Shown: one piece after another, positions 30,601 through 41,900 of the stretch | Numbering within the stretch: the stretch's first letter is position 1 | How the letters are laid out: each line of letters begins with the position of its first letter | Assembly: GCA_023974075.1 (NCBI GenBank) | Contig: CM043792.1 | Location: forward strand, 24,247,514 to 24,311,513 | Source of the DNA: Chaenocephalus aceratus | Lineage: Eukaryota > Chordata > Actinopteri > Perciformes > Channichthyidae | Length of the DNA stretch: 64,000 bases | Direction: 5' to 3' | Notes under the pieces: generated by a model | What the model was told of the DNA's origin: nothing | The model's input: only the letters and a program-made list of their open reading frames with translations | Databases searched by the model: none | Program-made: the position numbers and the translations under genes

Positions 30601-31083
30601 GAAGGGGAAGTCGCCTTACCACTTTGTGGAAGTAATGGCATGTCCGTCAGGTAAAGTCGAATTTGAGGATGAAAACTTTTCCTTGATGTGTGCTTATGCA
30701 CCTTTGCTCCATTAAATTGCCCAATACAAGAAAATAATAAGCACAGATTTACAAACTTGATTCTTGCAGATGTATGATGTCTGCAAGAACATTTCAGTGA
30801 TAAACTCAGCATGCTTCCCATTACCTCTTGTTATTATTCAGGCTGTATAAATGGCGGAGGACAGGTGAAGCCCTTACCTGGTCAGAACCCAAAGGAGCTC
30901 CTCCAGAAGGTTGAGGATCTCTACAAGGAAGAGCACACGCTATCGCCAGAAGAGGACACCCGTGTGGCCGAGCTGTACCAGTCCTGGCTGCACAGTGTGG
31001 GGGAGGAGAGAGCCAAAGAGCTGCTGCACACACACTACCACGCGGTGGAGAAGATGATTAATGGACTTACTATGAAGTGGTGA
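27677..31083 (+). CDS. ciao3: Cytosolic iron-sulfur assembly component 3 (NARFL/IOP1), complete
   Basis: Iron-only-hydrogenase-like protein that bridges early and late steps of cytosolic Fe-S assembly by passing 4Fe-4S clusters to the CIA targeting complex. Exons: 27677-27742, 28283-28378, 28467-28610, 28729-28858, 28979-29113, 29568-29686, 29757-29886, 29972-30044, 30133-30270, 30493-30650, 30842-31083. All borders are GT-AG and phases agree; the total is 476 residues, equal to the human protein. The N-terminal cluster cysteines are present (ECVKP and CLACSGC). The hydrogenase-like cysteines are in [17 protein letters not shown] and VMACPSGC. The protein ends in a C-terminal tryptophan (TMKW), a conserved docking feature of the family. 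The start [17 protein letters not shown] matches the family start, though the frame is open further upstream. AATAAA at 31469-31474 is a likely polyadenylation signal. Confidence 0.97.
27859..27889. repeat. Perfect 13-bp inverted repeat with 5-nt loop in ciao3 intron 1
   Basis: GATGTCATATCAG is followed after TGCTG by its exact reverse complement. It would fold as a strong hairpin in either strand. It lies 117 bp after the first exon. No mobile-element end or RNA family is recognised. Confidence 0.85.
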
Positions 31084-32605
31084 AGAAAGCTTTGGTGTAA
31101 TCCATGATAAGCAGAGTTTTTCATCAAACACCACAGCACCGTCCCAATGTGTGACTATTTTTGTAATTCTTTAGAGAACAGAAGGGTTATGGGCAATGTT
31201 GAATACAAGCTGGAATAATGTATGCAAATAACCTTTCAAACCGCTGTTTCGCTCCTCTAAAAGTTGTTTGTTTGGCAAATCGAAAGACAGGGGGTATAGA
31301 TAATACACACGATGCCGGAGCCAAATTAAGTTCACATCGTATGACCGATTGTCTTTTGTCCTTTCAAATGTATAAAAAGTAAATAATACATTTTTGTGGC
31401 AGCTGAAATGACAGAGCTAAATATAATCATTCCTTGTTTATTTAACTTTATGATTATGTGTAATGAGAAATAAAGACTTTATTTAATTGTAGACTCTTCT
31501 TCTTTTTTTTAATGGAATATATCCAACAGAATTTAGATAAAGACATTATTGAATAATCTTGAATCGGGTGTGCAACTTTAAGCACAAAGTGAAGATTTGA
31601 TCACATTGTGAAGAAATTAAAGATTTACATTAGTAAAATACACTATGATAAATGTACTCAGAATTTATGGCTGCAACTATAGACTCCTGTTCTAAAAAAA
31701 AATGGTGACATGCATTCTTAATTATACACAAATATTAATGTAGCAATTCAAGGCCTAAAATACCCATATTTTGTGTTGTAACTTACAGCTACATGTAAAT
31801 GTTCTTGCAATACTCCAAAAAATGATATTTATGAAAATACAATATTTTCAATTGAGTACTTTTTGAAAGCAGGACTTTTATCTCTACCAACTTCAAATAA
31901 ACATGTGTTGTTGCTATTTTCATTCAATATTCGTTGTAAGATTGTACTTTACATGCAAAAGAGCATTCGCTGTATTGAACACTTCATGTGAAAGCAACGG
32001 TAGTGATACCACGTAGACAATGCTTTAAATTAAATTCTGACAAAATTACATAATGAACAATCAGAATAGCTTTGAAGCCAAAATGGAAAGAAAAGTCACA
32101 AGTAAACCTTCCTTAATCAAGCATTAATACCAATCAAGTAATTTTTTAATGAATTTACAGAAACTTTACACATTCCAACATTTGTCCCTCAAGCATCTCC
32201 CGGTCTTATTTAAGTTGTTAATTTGAAACATTTTTGTACAAACAAACTACAATTGTAGTTTTAACATTGATTTAATATTATAAAATAACATTAAATAGAC
32301 CCTTATACTCAGATTTACACATGACCAAACTTTCTCATTTCAAGCACTCAATTAAAAGCTAAATGTTCCTTAAAACTACCGCACCAATTTCACCCGTACA
32401 AACCAAATATAATTAAAACAAGTTCTTAGCCATATCAGGGCTGAATATAATGATGAAAAATACGTGTGCATTGCCTAAGAGAGAACGTCCTAGATATGAT
32501 TATAGTGTTTGAAGATGAATTGTAGATATTTATTCTGTACTTCACTATTGACAGCTTGCAGTGTTTTAAGCAGTAAAGAACCATTCAGCACGAGTACAGT
32601 GGAAA
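31084..32605. other. Convergent 3' interval between ciao3 and hagh
   Basis: This holds the 3' UTRs of two converging genes. ciao3 has AATAAA at 31469-31474. On the minus strand hagh has AATAAA at 32529-32534, 72 bp after its stop, and further AT-rich sequence. No other gene is seen. Confidence 0.65.
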
Positions 32606-34934
32606 TCACTCCTTGGGCACCCGGAAGCCATCTTTTTCTTTCCGGAGACTTCTCATGGTTTCAATCGGGCTCGTCTCCTTGACATGGTCTTGCACGGACT
32701 TCTCTCTGAATTAAACAAATAACTGTAATTAGCTCAAAACAAACTACACAGACATGTGTTGTCAGTAAATCACTAATAACTAGTATTTAATCAAGTTGCA
32801 CATACTTGACTCTCATAAAGGGGTTAAATGTGAATTCTGCCGCCAAAGTAGAAGGGACGGTAGGTTCCCCGTTGCTGCATTTCTCCTACAAAACACAGAT
32901 GCAAAAGTTGTTTTAATTATCACTTTTTTCATAGGCTGATCATTTGATTGAGGCAATAATTGCCATGATATGACACATCAGTTAAATACCTTTGCCCATG
33001 CTAGCTTCTCCTGAATGACTACATTGTCTGGCTCCACATGACGCGCAAACTTCAGATTGCCGACGGTGTACTCGTGACCGCAATAAACACGCTTAAAACA
33101 CAAACACATCGAGGTTAGTCATACAGTTTGAGTATACATTATCATAATATGAAGTTTAGACTTTCAAAGTACCCTTTATACTGATATTAGTGATGAGATA
33201 TTTACAGTTTCTGGAGGCAGTTGTCCCAGAATGTCTATCAAGGCTTTGTACATCTGCTCTGCTGTACCCTCAAAGAATTTACCACAACCAGCCATAAACA
33301 GCGTGTCTCCTGCATGGGGGAAAAGGGACATTAAAAAAGGTCACATGTGATGCAGTGATGTCCTGTTAAAGCTATCAATACTTATTGGTCAACTTTACAG
33401 ATTTAAAAGCTTTGTCAGAGACTTCATTGTCTCCAGTATCACCTGGTATTTATTTGTGCCTTTTATCTGATCTCCTGGATTTGACATACCCGTGAAAACA
33501 GCTGGGGGCTCTGTGCTGTCTTCTTTCGTAACATAGTAGCAGATGTGACCAGTTGTGTGACATGGTGTGAACAGGCATTTGATATTGAGTGATCCAAGCT
33601 GGGAAAGAATGACACCAGTGAGCAAACATCAGGCAGGTGATGATTTATATATAGAGTGTAGAATAGACAGTTTGATTGTCTTACTTTCAAATTTTTGGAA
33701 TGAGAGACTTTCTTTGTAATTGCATCCACTCTGTTATCTCCTCCGTAGACCCTCAGCCCTGGCATTAACCTAACCATCTTTTCATTTCCACTAGCATGAT
33801 CCCTGAGGAGTGAAAATAGTCAGTGTATTGTTTACCACTCTTTGATTCAGCAGAAGGGTCGTTGTATGCATGTGTAATGGTAGCCTGTCTAACACTATGT
33901 TTAAAAAAAACGATAAATTGCATCTCACCAGTGGTGATGAGTGGTCAGAATAGTTGTGAGTTTTACGCCATGTTTTCTCACAGCTTCCATAACCTGTTGA
34001 AAACATTAAACTGCATACGTGATCAAATTATTCAATCAATTCAAATCTAAATGATTCAACAATAATCTTGATAATTGTTTAAAACCGCTATCGAGCAGAT
34101 AGTGTTTTCTTAAAGTGTTGTTTCTTACATCCCGAATGTGATCATTTGCGATTTAATTCTGATTTACATCATAAAAAATATGTTGGTAACATCAATATAA
34201 TATAAGGCACGTACCTTTATTGGCTCCACAGGGTCAACCACAGCAGCTTCTTTGGATTCCTCATCTATCAGGAGGTACATGTAGTTGTCACTGAGAGCTG
34301 GGAGAAGTTCAATCTTCATGCTTGCTTGTTCCACCAGAGAGGATTTCCTCACTGCGCTGTGAATGAGGGCAGCTGCCTGGGCCTTTACTTCCAACGGTGC
34401 TTCATGAGAAGATATAAGTAAACATTAGACAGACTGACATGAGGACGCTCTCTCTCTCTCTGAGTGTTAAATAATCAATCTTATAGCCATACAATTCTAT
34501 GATTTTATAACAGAGACCCTTAAACTAAATTATGTTTATTTTATGCAGCCAGACATACCGGAAACGAATGCTAATATAGCCAAGTATTGAACCTGTAAGC
34601 CAACAAAACAAAGTGAACGACGTTAGCTTCAATGCTAAAATGCATTACATGATTTCCACCTAGCTACAGCCTATCATGACTGTTAATGTTATGTAATAAG
34701 GTGCAGATGTTTGCTCCGACAGGGTAACTCAGTTCAATTGACAGCTCTCTTTTTTCGACCTTAACAAAAAACTACTTATCCATCCGTAACAAGTTAACAT
34801 TCATATAAATACGCAAGCTAACGTGCGAAATTAGATGTTTACGGACAGTAAGGTAGTTGGGACTTACCTAATTTGAACGCTGTTGCTGCTCCAAGCAGAG
34901 TGCAGGCACTCCCTACAAGTGACTTGAATAACAT
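32606..34934 (-). CDS. hagh: Hydroxyacylglutathione hydrolase (glyoxalase II), complete
   Basis: Hydrolyses S-D-lactoylglutathione to D-lactate and glutathione, the second step of methylglyoxal detoxification. Exons in transcript order: 34934-34868, 34399-34215, 33993-33929, 33802-33685, 33598-33490, 33309-33206, 33091-32990, 32885-32806, 32705-32606. Phases join to 309 residues (human 308). The first 22 residues ([14 protein letters not shown]...) look like a mitochondrial targeting sequence. An internal in-frame Met at residue 50 begins [15 protein letters not shown] and would give a 260-residue cytosolic form, as known for mammalian HAGH. Metal ligands of the metallo-beta-lactamase fold are present: THHHWDHA, the histidine in PCHTTGH, the aspartate in GDTLF and the histidine in YCGHEYT. 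It shares a short promoter interval with fahd1. Confidence 0.97.
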
Positions 34935-35359
34935 AATAACAGCAGATAAAGGCTAATCTCAATTGTTGTCTAAACCAGAAAAGTTTGGTTTATTTCTGTG
35001 TCCGTTTCCTCTTCAACTTTAACCTCACAGGCTGCACCAATCATGTACGGGGGCGTGGATCCTGAATAATCAATATAAAAACAAAAATATGTGTTATTTA
35101 GATATGTATTGTTAACTTATACTTCTTTAAAAATACAAACAGGTAGATGTAAATGATAGCCTACTTATTGTATAATTGAGCACTGACACACTTAAAATGC
35201 ATTGTTTTAACAGCTGTAATATTTATTTGAGTTTACTGTATGTCCTTTCAGGCTTGCCGTAGCTTAACAAATCTCGTTTCAGGGTCGGTCAAAGTTTAGT
35301 TGACGGTTCACTGGTTCTGACAGCCTCAAAGCGGCTGAAAACCTACACGTTTCTCTACA
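34935..35359. promoter_or_regulatory. Bidirectional promoter interval hagh/fahd1
   Basis: Only 425 bp separate the two start codons of these head-to-head genes. The stretch next to hagh contains a CCAAT box (about 35036) and GGGGGCGTGG, a GC-box-like sequence (about 35049). The two genes are divergent neighbours in mammals as well, so shared regulation is plausible. Confidence 0.6.
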
Positions 35360-36016
35360 ATGACGGCACGAAATATATCTCAATTCTGGGAATGGGGGAG
35401 GAAGATAATTTGTGTTGGCAGAAACTATGCAGACCACGCCAAAGAGCTGAAAAATGCGATTCCTACAGAGCCTATCCTGTTTCTGAAGCCACCTTCTGCC
35501 TATGTCAGAGAGGGCTCCTCCATCCTGGTTCCCCGGTACTCCAACAACCTGCACCATGAAGTGGAGTTAGGGGTGGTGATCGGGAAAGGGGGCACGGCCA
35601 TCCCTGAGTCCGCTGCCATGGAGCATGTTGCAGGCTATGCTCTGTGCTTGGACATGACAGCCCGGGACGTCCAGGATGTGTGTAAATCCAAGGGTCTGCC
35701 GTGGACTCGGGCCAAAGCTTTCAACACCTCCTGTCCCGTCAGTGAGTTCATCCCCAAAGAGCGCATCCCTGACCCGGGGAACGTGACCCTGTGGCTGAAG
35801 GTGAACGACCAGCTCCGGCAGAACGGCTGCACCTCCCAGATGATTTTCTCCATCCCTTATCTCATCAGCTACATCAGCGAGTTCATCACCCTGGAGGAGG
35901 GGGATCTCATCCTGACCGGGACCCCTAAAGGAGTGTCCGCCGTGCAGGTCCATGATCAGCTGCAGGCTGGGATCCAGGACGTTGTCACCATGAGCTTCAG
36001 AGTGGACAGACAATAA
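35360..36016 (+). CDS. fahd1: FAHD1, acylpyruvase / oxaloacetate decarboxylase, complete single exon
   Basis: Mitochondrial enzyme of the fumarylacetoacetate hydrolase fold that cleaves acylpyruvates and decarboxylates oxaloacetate. The intronless ORF of 218 residues is close to the human length (about 221). It contains IICVGRNYADHAKEL near the start, the metal-binding HHEVELGVVIGK (the E-x-E pair), the aspartate in GYALCLDMTARD, the lysine region WTRAKAFN, and the C-terminal GDLILTGTPKGV signature. The ATG at 35360 lies close after the hagh promoter interval and gives the family's usual start. AATAAA at 36039-36044 is a plausible polyadenylation signal 25 bp after the stop. The mammalian gene likewise has its coding sequence in one exon. 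Confidence 0.97.
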   Translation: MTARNISQFWEWGRKIICVGRNYADHAKELKNAIPTEPILFLKPPSAYVREGSSILVPRYSNNLHHEVELGVVIGKGGTAIPESAAMEHVAGYALCLDMTARDVQDVCKSKGLPWTRAKAFNTSCPVSEFIPKERIPDPGNVTLWLKVNDQLRQNGCTSQMIFSIPYLISYISEFITLEEGDLILTGTPKGVSAVQVHDQLQAGIQDVVTMSFRVDRQ

Positions 36017-36334
36017 AAGTAGTGGAAACAAAAAACAAAATAAATATCCAGACTCTTAAAAAGAGAGGGATTCAACCTGATTGTAAATTATTTCTTTATT
36101 TTCATTTGTGGATCAGCAGATGGCAGTGTTGTGCCACCAAACTATATGCCTGATGCTGCCTTGTACAGTAAACCGTTTATTTACATTGAATGATCTCACA
36201 AACCTGTGATCTGCATTATCTCCCTAAACCAGGGAAATGGAAATAATTCAACACCAATTGTCACTGTTTCAGACTTTATCTAAATTAAAACACAGCAGAC
36301 AGAGCAAATTCAGCCTAATACATATCATAGTACG

Positions 36335-37846
36335 GTGGCCCTGAAGTGCAAGACACCACAACATTTCACAAAACACAACAGCATTTCACAAAACGCCGCA
36401 GCATTTCACAAAACACCACAGCATTTCACAAAACACCACAGCCAGACGGAAAGGGTATTCCTTTAGGGAGAACACTTCTTGTTTATGATTGGACAGAGCC
36501 AGCCAGAGAAGCACTGCTGTGATTGGTTGTTTTTGCTGCCTGTCAAGAAATGAGGCTTCGTGATTGGTCAACGCTCGACAGCGCAATAGTCCCAACCGGT
36601 CCCAACACATCAGCCGTTAGCACACTCAGAGCTCACAGCTCCTCATATCTGTTCAGAAACTGGAAAAAAGTTAAACAAGTGCAAACCACAGACTGTCTAT
36701 GTCATGGCGAATACAGTCGCTGCTTTATTTATGTCTGTATGACGTTGTTGTGAGTGTGGACGGAGCAGCTACAGGTTAGTTTAGCCTGATGGATCCGATT
36801 CCATTCAGAAAACACGCGTTTTAAAAGCTTTTCGCCTGCCGTCTTGTCTGCAGACTTGTCAAAGCGTTAATTCATGGTTTTTACTAACCGTTATCAGTAT
36901 GTAGTTGCTTCGGCATCACTTTGAAACATGTATTACAATTAAATCACGGTCAAATTTGTTCATTTTGTTGTAGTTGGTATCTCCCATTGGATTTACATGG
37001 AGATACGCCCCGCCCCCTCTCCAGCGCGTCTTGTTTGAATGACAGGAGCAAACACAGCTGACAGCCGCAGTGAAACTCGAGCGATTAGAGCGATGCGAAT
37101 AGTAGTAGTCTACCATAGTATTTACATGGAGATAAGCCCCTTAAAAACCATGAATTAATAAAGCATTAATTCTGTGTTTACTCCTGTCATTCAAACAAGA
37201 CGCTGGAGAGGGGGCGGGCCGTATCTCCATGTAAATCGAAAGCGAAAAGCTTTTAAAACGCGTGTTTTCTGAATGGAATCGGATCGATCAGGCTAAACTA
37301 ACCTGTAGCTGCTCCGTCCACGCTCACAACAACGTCATACAGACATAAATAAAGCACCGACTGTATTTGCCATGACATAGACAGTCTGTGTTTTGTATAT
37401 GTTTAACTTTTGTCCAGTTTCTGAACAGATATGAGGAGCTGTGAGCTCTGAGTGTGTGCTAACAGCTAAAGGCTGATGTGTTGGGCCAATCACGAAGCGT
37501 CATTTCTTGACTGGCAGCAAAAACAACCAATCACAGCATTGCTACTCTGGCTGGCTCTGTCCAATCACAAACAAGAAGTGTTCTCCCTAAGGAATACCCT
37601 TTCCGTCCAATGTGAAATGCTGTGGTGTTTTCTGAAATGCTGTGGCGTTTTGTGAAATGCTGCGGCGTTTTGTGAAATGCTGTGGTGTTTTCTGAAATGC
37701 TGTGGTGTTTTCTGAAATGCTGTGGCGTTTTGTGAAATGCTGTAGTGTTTTGTGAAATGCTGTGGCGTTTTGTGAAATGCTGTTGTGTTTTCTGAAATGC
37801 TGTTGTGTTTTGTGAAATGCTGCGGTGTCTTGCACTTCAGGGCCAC
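36335..37846. mobile_element. Large fold-back DNA element with minisatellite arms (MULE-like)
   Basis: About 1.5 kb whose two halves are inverted copies. It begins GTGGCCCTGAAGTGCAAGAC and ends with the reverse complement of that. Identical CATATCATAGTA sequences flank it (36321-36332, 37847-37858), an 11-12 bp duplication as seen with Mutator-like elements. The arms pair over roughly 500 bp or more, and inner arms at about 36990-37060 and 37180-37240 pair again. Each outer arm contains a 20-bp tandem repeat, about 4 units on the left and about 11 on the right. There is no transposase ORF, so the element is non-autonomous. It lies just downstream of fahd1. The superfamily assignment is inferred only from the length of the target duplication and the inverted repeats. 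Confidence 0.8.
37612..37832. repeat. 20-bp minisatellite, about 11 units, inside fold-back element
   Basis: Units read TGAAATGCTGTGGTGTTTTC with small variants (GTG/GCG, TTTTG/TTTTC). The inverted counterpart in the other arm (about 36353-36440) has only about four units, so copy number has changed on one side after insertion or during amplification. Frames through it read as repetitive HFTK/HSISE peptides and are not genes. Confidence 0.93.
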
Positions 37847-38639
37847 CATATCATAGTATTCTCATTTTTGTTGCATTAAAGTGTACATAATTTCAATGTC
37901 ACAGCTAGTAATGGTTATTTTTGAACTACTTTATAAATTGCTGGGTAGCTTAGTCTACAATAATATGTCAACATTAATAAATGATATACTGTATTAATAA
38001 TCAGATTCTGCAATTGTACTCCTAACTAGAGCGCCTCCTATTGGAGTATAACAGTACAATATTTTCCACTGAAAATGTGTAGTACATGGTAAGTACCTTA
38101 AAATACTGCTTGAGTATAGTTAATAACTCAAAATGTTGGATGTTTCCTTCCATAATGTACATGGAAATGATACAGTATAACGGGCATGACATTTATTATA
38201 AATACATTAATAACAATAGTATTTTTGCTTATGCTTTACTATGTTTTGGTTAGTGTGTCCTTTATAATAAGGACATTTCCTAAAGTCGCTCAGGTTGAAT
38301 TCATGTAATGCTCCCTTCAGAATCTTAAATGTGAAGTAGTGTTTAAAAATAGTCATGTTGGTGCGGGAGTTTGGGAGGGTTGAGGGTTTGGCACTGGCTG
38401 TTTGTGGTTAATTTTTACATTTAAAACACATTGTGCTTCGTGTTGGATTAGCTGAGATGTGTTTTCCTCAGAAAGTTTATGGATTACAGTTTGATAAATG
38501 TTTTGACAGCACAGTGAACCCTGTTGCCTCTGCAGAGTAAATGTTACCTACACTGTAGCAGCCGACAACAATCTAACATGCCATAAAGACTACCATTGCC
38601 AATGCCATTTAATAAAACTGGTAAACTGGTTCATCTCGC

Positions 38640-38900
38640 TTAATTTAGACTTTTAGGCTGTACCTTCATTACAGCCACATTCTTTCTGGCCTGTTCAACA
38701 TCTGTTCCAGGTTCAATTACATTTCTCCCACAGGCTTCTCTGTTTTCAGGATCAATCAGAGCCTCCATCAACCTGTCCCAGGCCAGTCTGCTGAAACCCG
38801 AGTCAGTGTACATCATCTTCCAACACCTTAAGGGCACGTTATCTCTGAGACTCACAGGACCCAAGCCCGGCCTGGGGACTCCAGGGTTATATGTGTCCAT
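38640..38900 (-). CDS. Unidentified small protein, 86 codons
   Basis: The ORF begins MDTYNPGVPRPGLGPVSL and ends with TAA. Its composition is that of a real soluble protein (mixed charge, TDSGFSRLAWDRLMEALID) rather than of random AT-rich sequence, and it stands out from the poor-coding surroundings. Upstream, a TTTCCCAG acceptor-like site lies at about 38943 and the frame is open back to it. A strong donor-like CCTGTAAGTATG sits at about 39085, so a 5' exon is possible. A GTACAG donor also follows the codons for AVMK near the end, so the coding sequence could continue in another exon. I do not recognise the family. The PGxPRPGLG style recalls small ciliary or sperm microtubule inner proteins, but that is only an impression. 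Confidence 0.42.
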   Translation of the reverse strand: MDTYNPGVPRPGLGPVSLRDNVPLRCWKMMYTDSGFSRLAWDRLMEALIDPENREACGRNVIEPGTDVEQARKNVAVMKVQPKSLN

Positions 38901-38942
38901 CACCAGAGCAGTTATGACAGATGCAATTAGATGTGGGATCTG

Positions 38943-41900
38943 GGAAATGTAGTCGTGGCCTGTTTTTTAGAACAGGGATAGAGCCATGTGCAGTGTGGCA
39001 TGTGCACACAGGTGTCGTCTTTTATGAGATTATGAATCATACTGTTCATTGTCCCCATGTGACTGAAGGTATTACATACTTACAGGTTGGAACAATGGCT
39101 TCAAAGCTCACGCGCAGCTCTGGTTAAGCGTTCATCACATGAAGCTGTGTGTTGTCATTGAGCGGGAGTCTGGGGAGGTATATTTGACGCTTTCAAGGGA
39201 GAGGGGATTATGTGGAGACCACAGTCTTCCGATCTAACTCATACATAATGATGTCAACTGTTAAATAAAATCACGCCAGCTGGTAACTGCAACAGAGAAA
39301 CTTGAGGGTAATATCTCACAACAACAAATAACAAAGTAGACTTTCTATTATCTAAAGCAATTGGCCTAGATGATCAATCTTAATAACTTTGCTGATTTCC
39401 AGACTTTTTACGGTTAAAATGAGGATGACATTTGTGGTTTGTGAAATGTTTTGTATGGTTTGCCATTAAATTAGGTTAAAACAAAATGCATCACGTAACT
39501 CTCGTGATCCAATACCTTAAAGTCACATTTTTTATTTGTCTAATGCTCAAGTTTATGAATACTTGCAGAAATAAAGTTGTGAGCCTGCTGATACTGATTA
39601 CACATATAGACCAAAAAGGGTATTCCGAGGATAAGGAGGGATAGATGAGTGATAGTGTGGCATGTTTATACCTTATGTAATATACTGTATCACATGAAAT
39701 ATTACTAAAGACATGTTTAAACATCAGTTAGAAAGCATCAGTTCATCAGTAAGTAGCAATATATCATGCTTGAGGTCACCGGGGCAACTCTCTTCGATTC
39801 ACATGGAAAACAACCTGAACATGATTACAGGCATGCCATCCACGGTTCATATGAATCAAGAAGGGGAGCATAATTGTGAAGCATAAGAAAATTAATTAAT
39901 GTATTTATAATACAGTAAAGCTAATCTTTATATGAAGAGGTGGTTATTTAATTTGAAAGAAGAAATAGCATAACATACAGTATGTTTTATGATTGTAAAA
40001 AAAATCACATACCACCATACCATTCTTACATGACTGAAAGGCATAAGAAAAATAGAACACTTTGCCCAGAACATTTATTGGCGGATAAAAGCACCAGCTC
40101 TTGACATGTAATTTATGGCAAGAAGGTCCAACATGCTAAAATGATTTACAATTTGGCAATGTGTTTAGAAAAGGACCATTCGTGATGCCTTTGCTTTGCG
40201 TGCTGCACTGTCATCAGACAGTCAGGCGGTGTGGCCATTCTTAGAATAAAACCACCATCACGCACAACCGTTGGAAGGATTGAGTCTGACAGGATGACTA
40301 TAACATATCACATCCAAAAGACACGCACTTACATAGCCAGGCAATTAATTTGACTTGTTTTTGGTTAGACAGAAGAGCTACTGTGTGTGTCTGTTCTGTA
40401 TGTGTCTTCATGTTTGCATAGTTGGATGACAACACATTGCTGGCAGTGGATACACCTTGCCTTTACCCTACGTTTCCCAAATCATTGACAGAGTTTGACT
40501 ATTTCTTATGCATGTGAACCATTACAGTGCAATGAGCTAAAGTCCTGAGGTAACAAGTGGCTGGTTGGGGATTATTAACACCATGAAGCAAATCAAGAGC
40601 GAAAATGTGATTTGGTTTTATATGCCAACTTCAGGGCTGTAAATCTTTTTAGTAAAATAATGAATGGGTGCTTTGGCAAATGAAAAGAATCCATGCATGA
40701 AGGCCAGGTGCGAGCCTGTTTCATTCAGAGTGATTGACTGCATGCAGTGTTTTAACATTTTGTTTGAAGATGCAGGTGGAAGGCAAGTGGGTATGTACCA
40801 TGGAACATACTGTATACACACAGCATTATATTTAAGCCTGCTTCTACCAGACAGATGTGTGTACATTTCCCCAAAAGTTAAGGATGTTTCTAAAAGAGCT
40901 ATTTTATTTTTATTTTATTTCTGCAGTTATATTTTTAAGTGTGAAAGGTTTCCATCCATTTGGCAACAGTGCAAGCATCTCTATAAACTTTGATTGTTCC
41001 TATTTTAAAATCAAGGTCCGTCCAAAAGCAGACTGGGGCGGGTATTTTGTTGTCTAAAATAGCAAAAGAAGTATGCACTGAAACGTGTCCAGAAAAACAA
41101 CGTCATAAAATCCAATTGTAAAAGTTCCTTAACGCCATATCCCTAGAAAGTTCCCCAATTTGATATGAGCTACCATAAGCATCAGAAAATCTCTCTAACC
41201 TAAATTACTCTCTCATCAATTAAAGTTGGAGTCACCATTTAATAAGATGCTGTGAGGCCTAAACCGCAGAGAAGAGAGAAAATCCCCGAGCATCGAAGGA
41301 TCGAAGGAGACTGCAGTACGGGGGGGAAATGTGTGGAGTCCTCAGTATGAACGGTCTCTCTTCATTCTGTCTCCTCAAAGGGAACCCACTTTTTAAACTC
41401 TAATCCTACATTTATCTGTTGTATAGAAATCAGGCCCCCCTTTTCCTTCAACTCAGTCTTCAGAGTGGTTCATCCATCCCTCAAGGGTGTTTCTGATTAG
41501 TCTGCCATATGCCCATTATTCCCAAATTTGAGTCACCGCACCAAATATACATCCCTCATCACGTCTAATCTCTAATAGTCACAGTGGCTTGAAACTCAAT
41601 CCACATTGGGCAATTTTACTTATGCAAACATCTGCACTGCTAGGAATTGATGGCATGCATTACATTATGGGATCAAATCCGTGGAAGCTGCATGCCAGCC
41701 AAAGCTAAACAAATTGCTTTACCCATGAGAAGTGAAGAGCTGTAATTTCAGTTTAGATGTTTGGAGTATTTGTAATGCAGAAAATCTATAGTTCAAACAA
41801 ACATTCTGAAGTATATATTGTCTTTCTCTCATTTAGGGTTTATGTAGCGGTGGACTTGAGTCTGAAATCACTTTTTTACTTCAGTTAAATCTAGGCTTTG

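Noticed and set aside
35567..36031. 154-codon minus-strand ORF
   Set aside because: Shadow of the fahd1 coding sequence on the opposite strand.
37565..37849. Repetitive frames with HFTKHNSISENTTAF-like units
   Set aside because: Caused by the 20-bp minisatellite in the fold-back element (three units equal 60 bp, so frames stay open).
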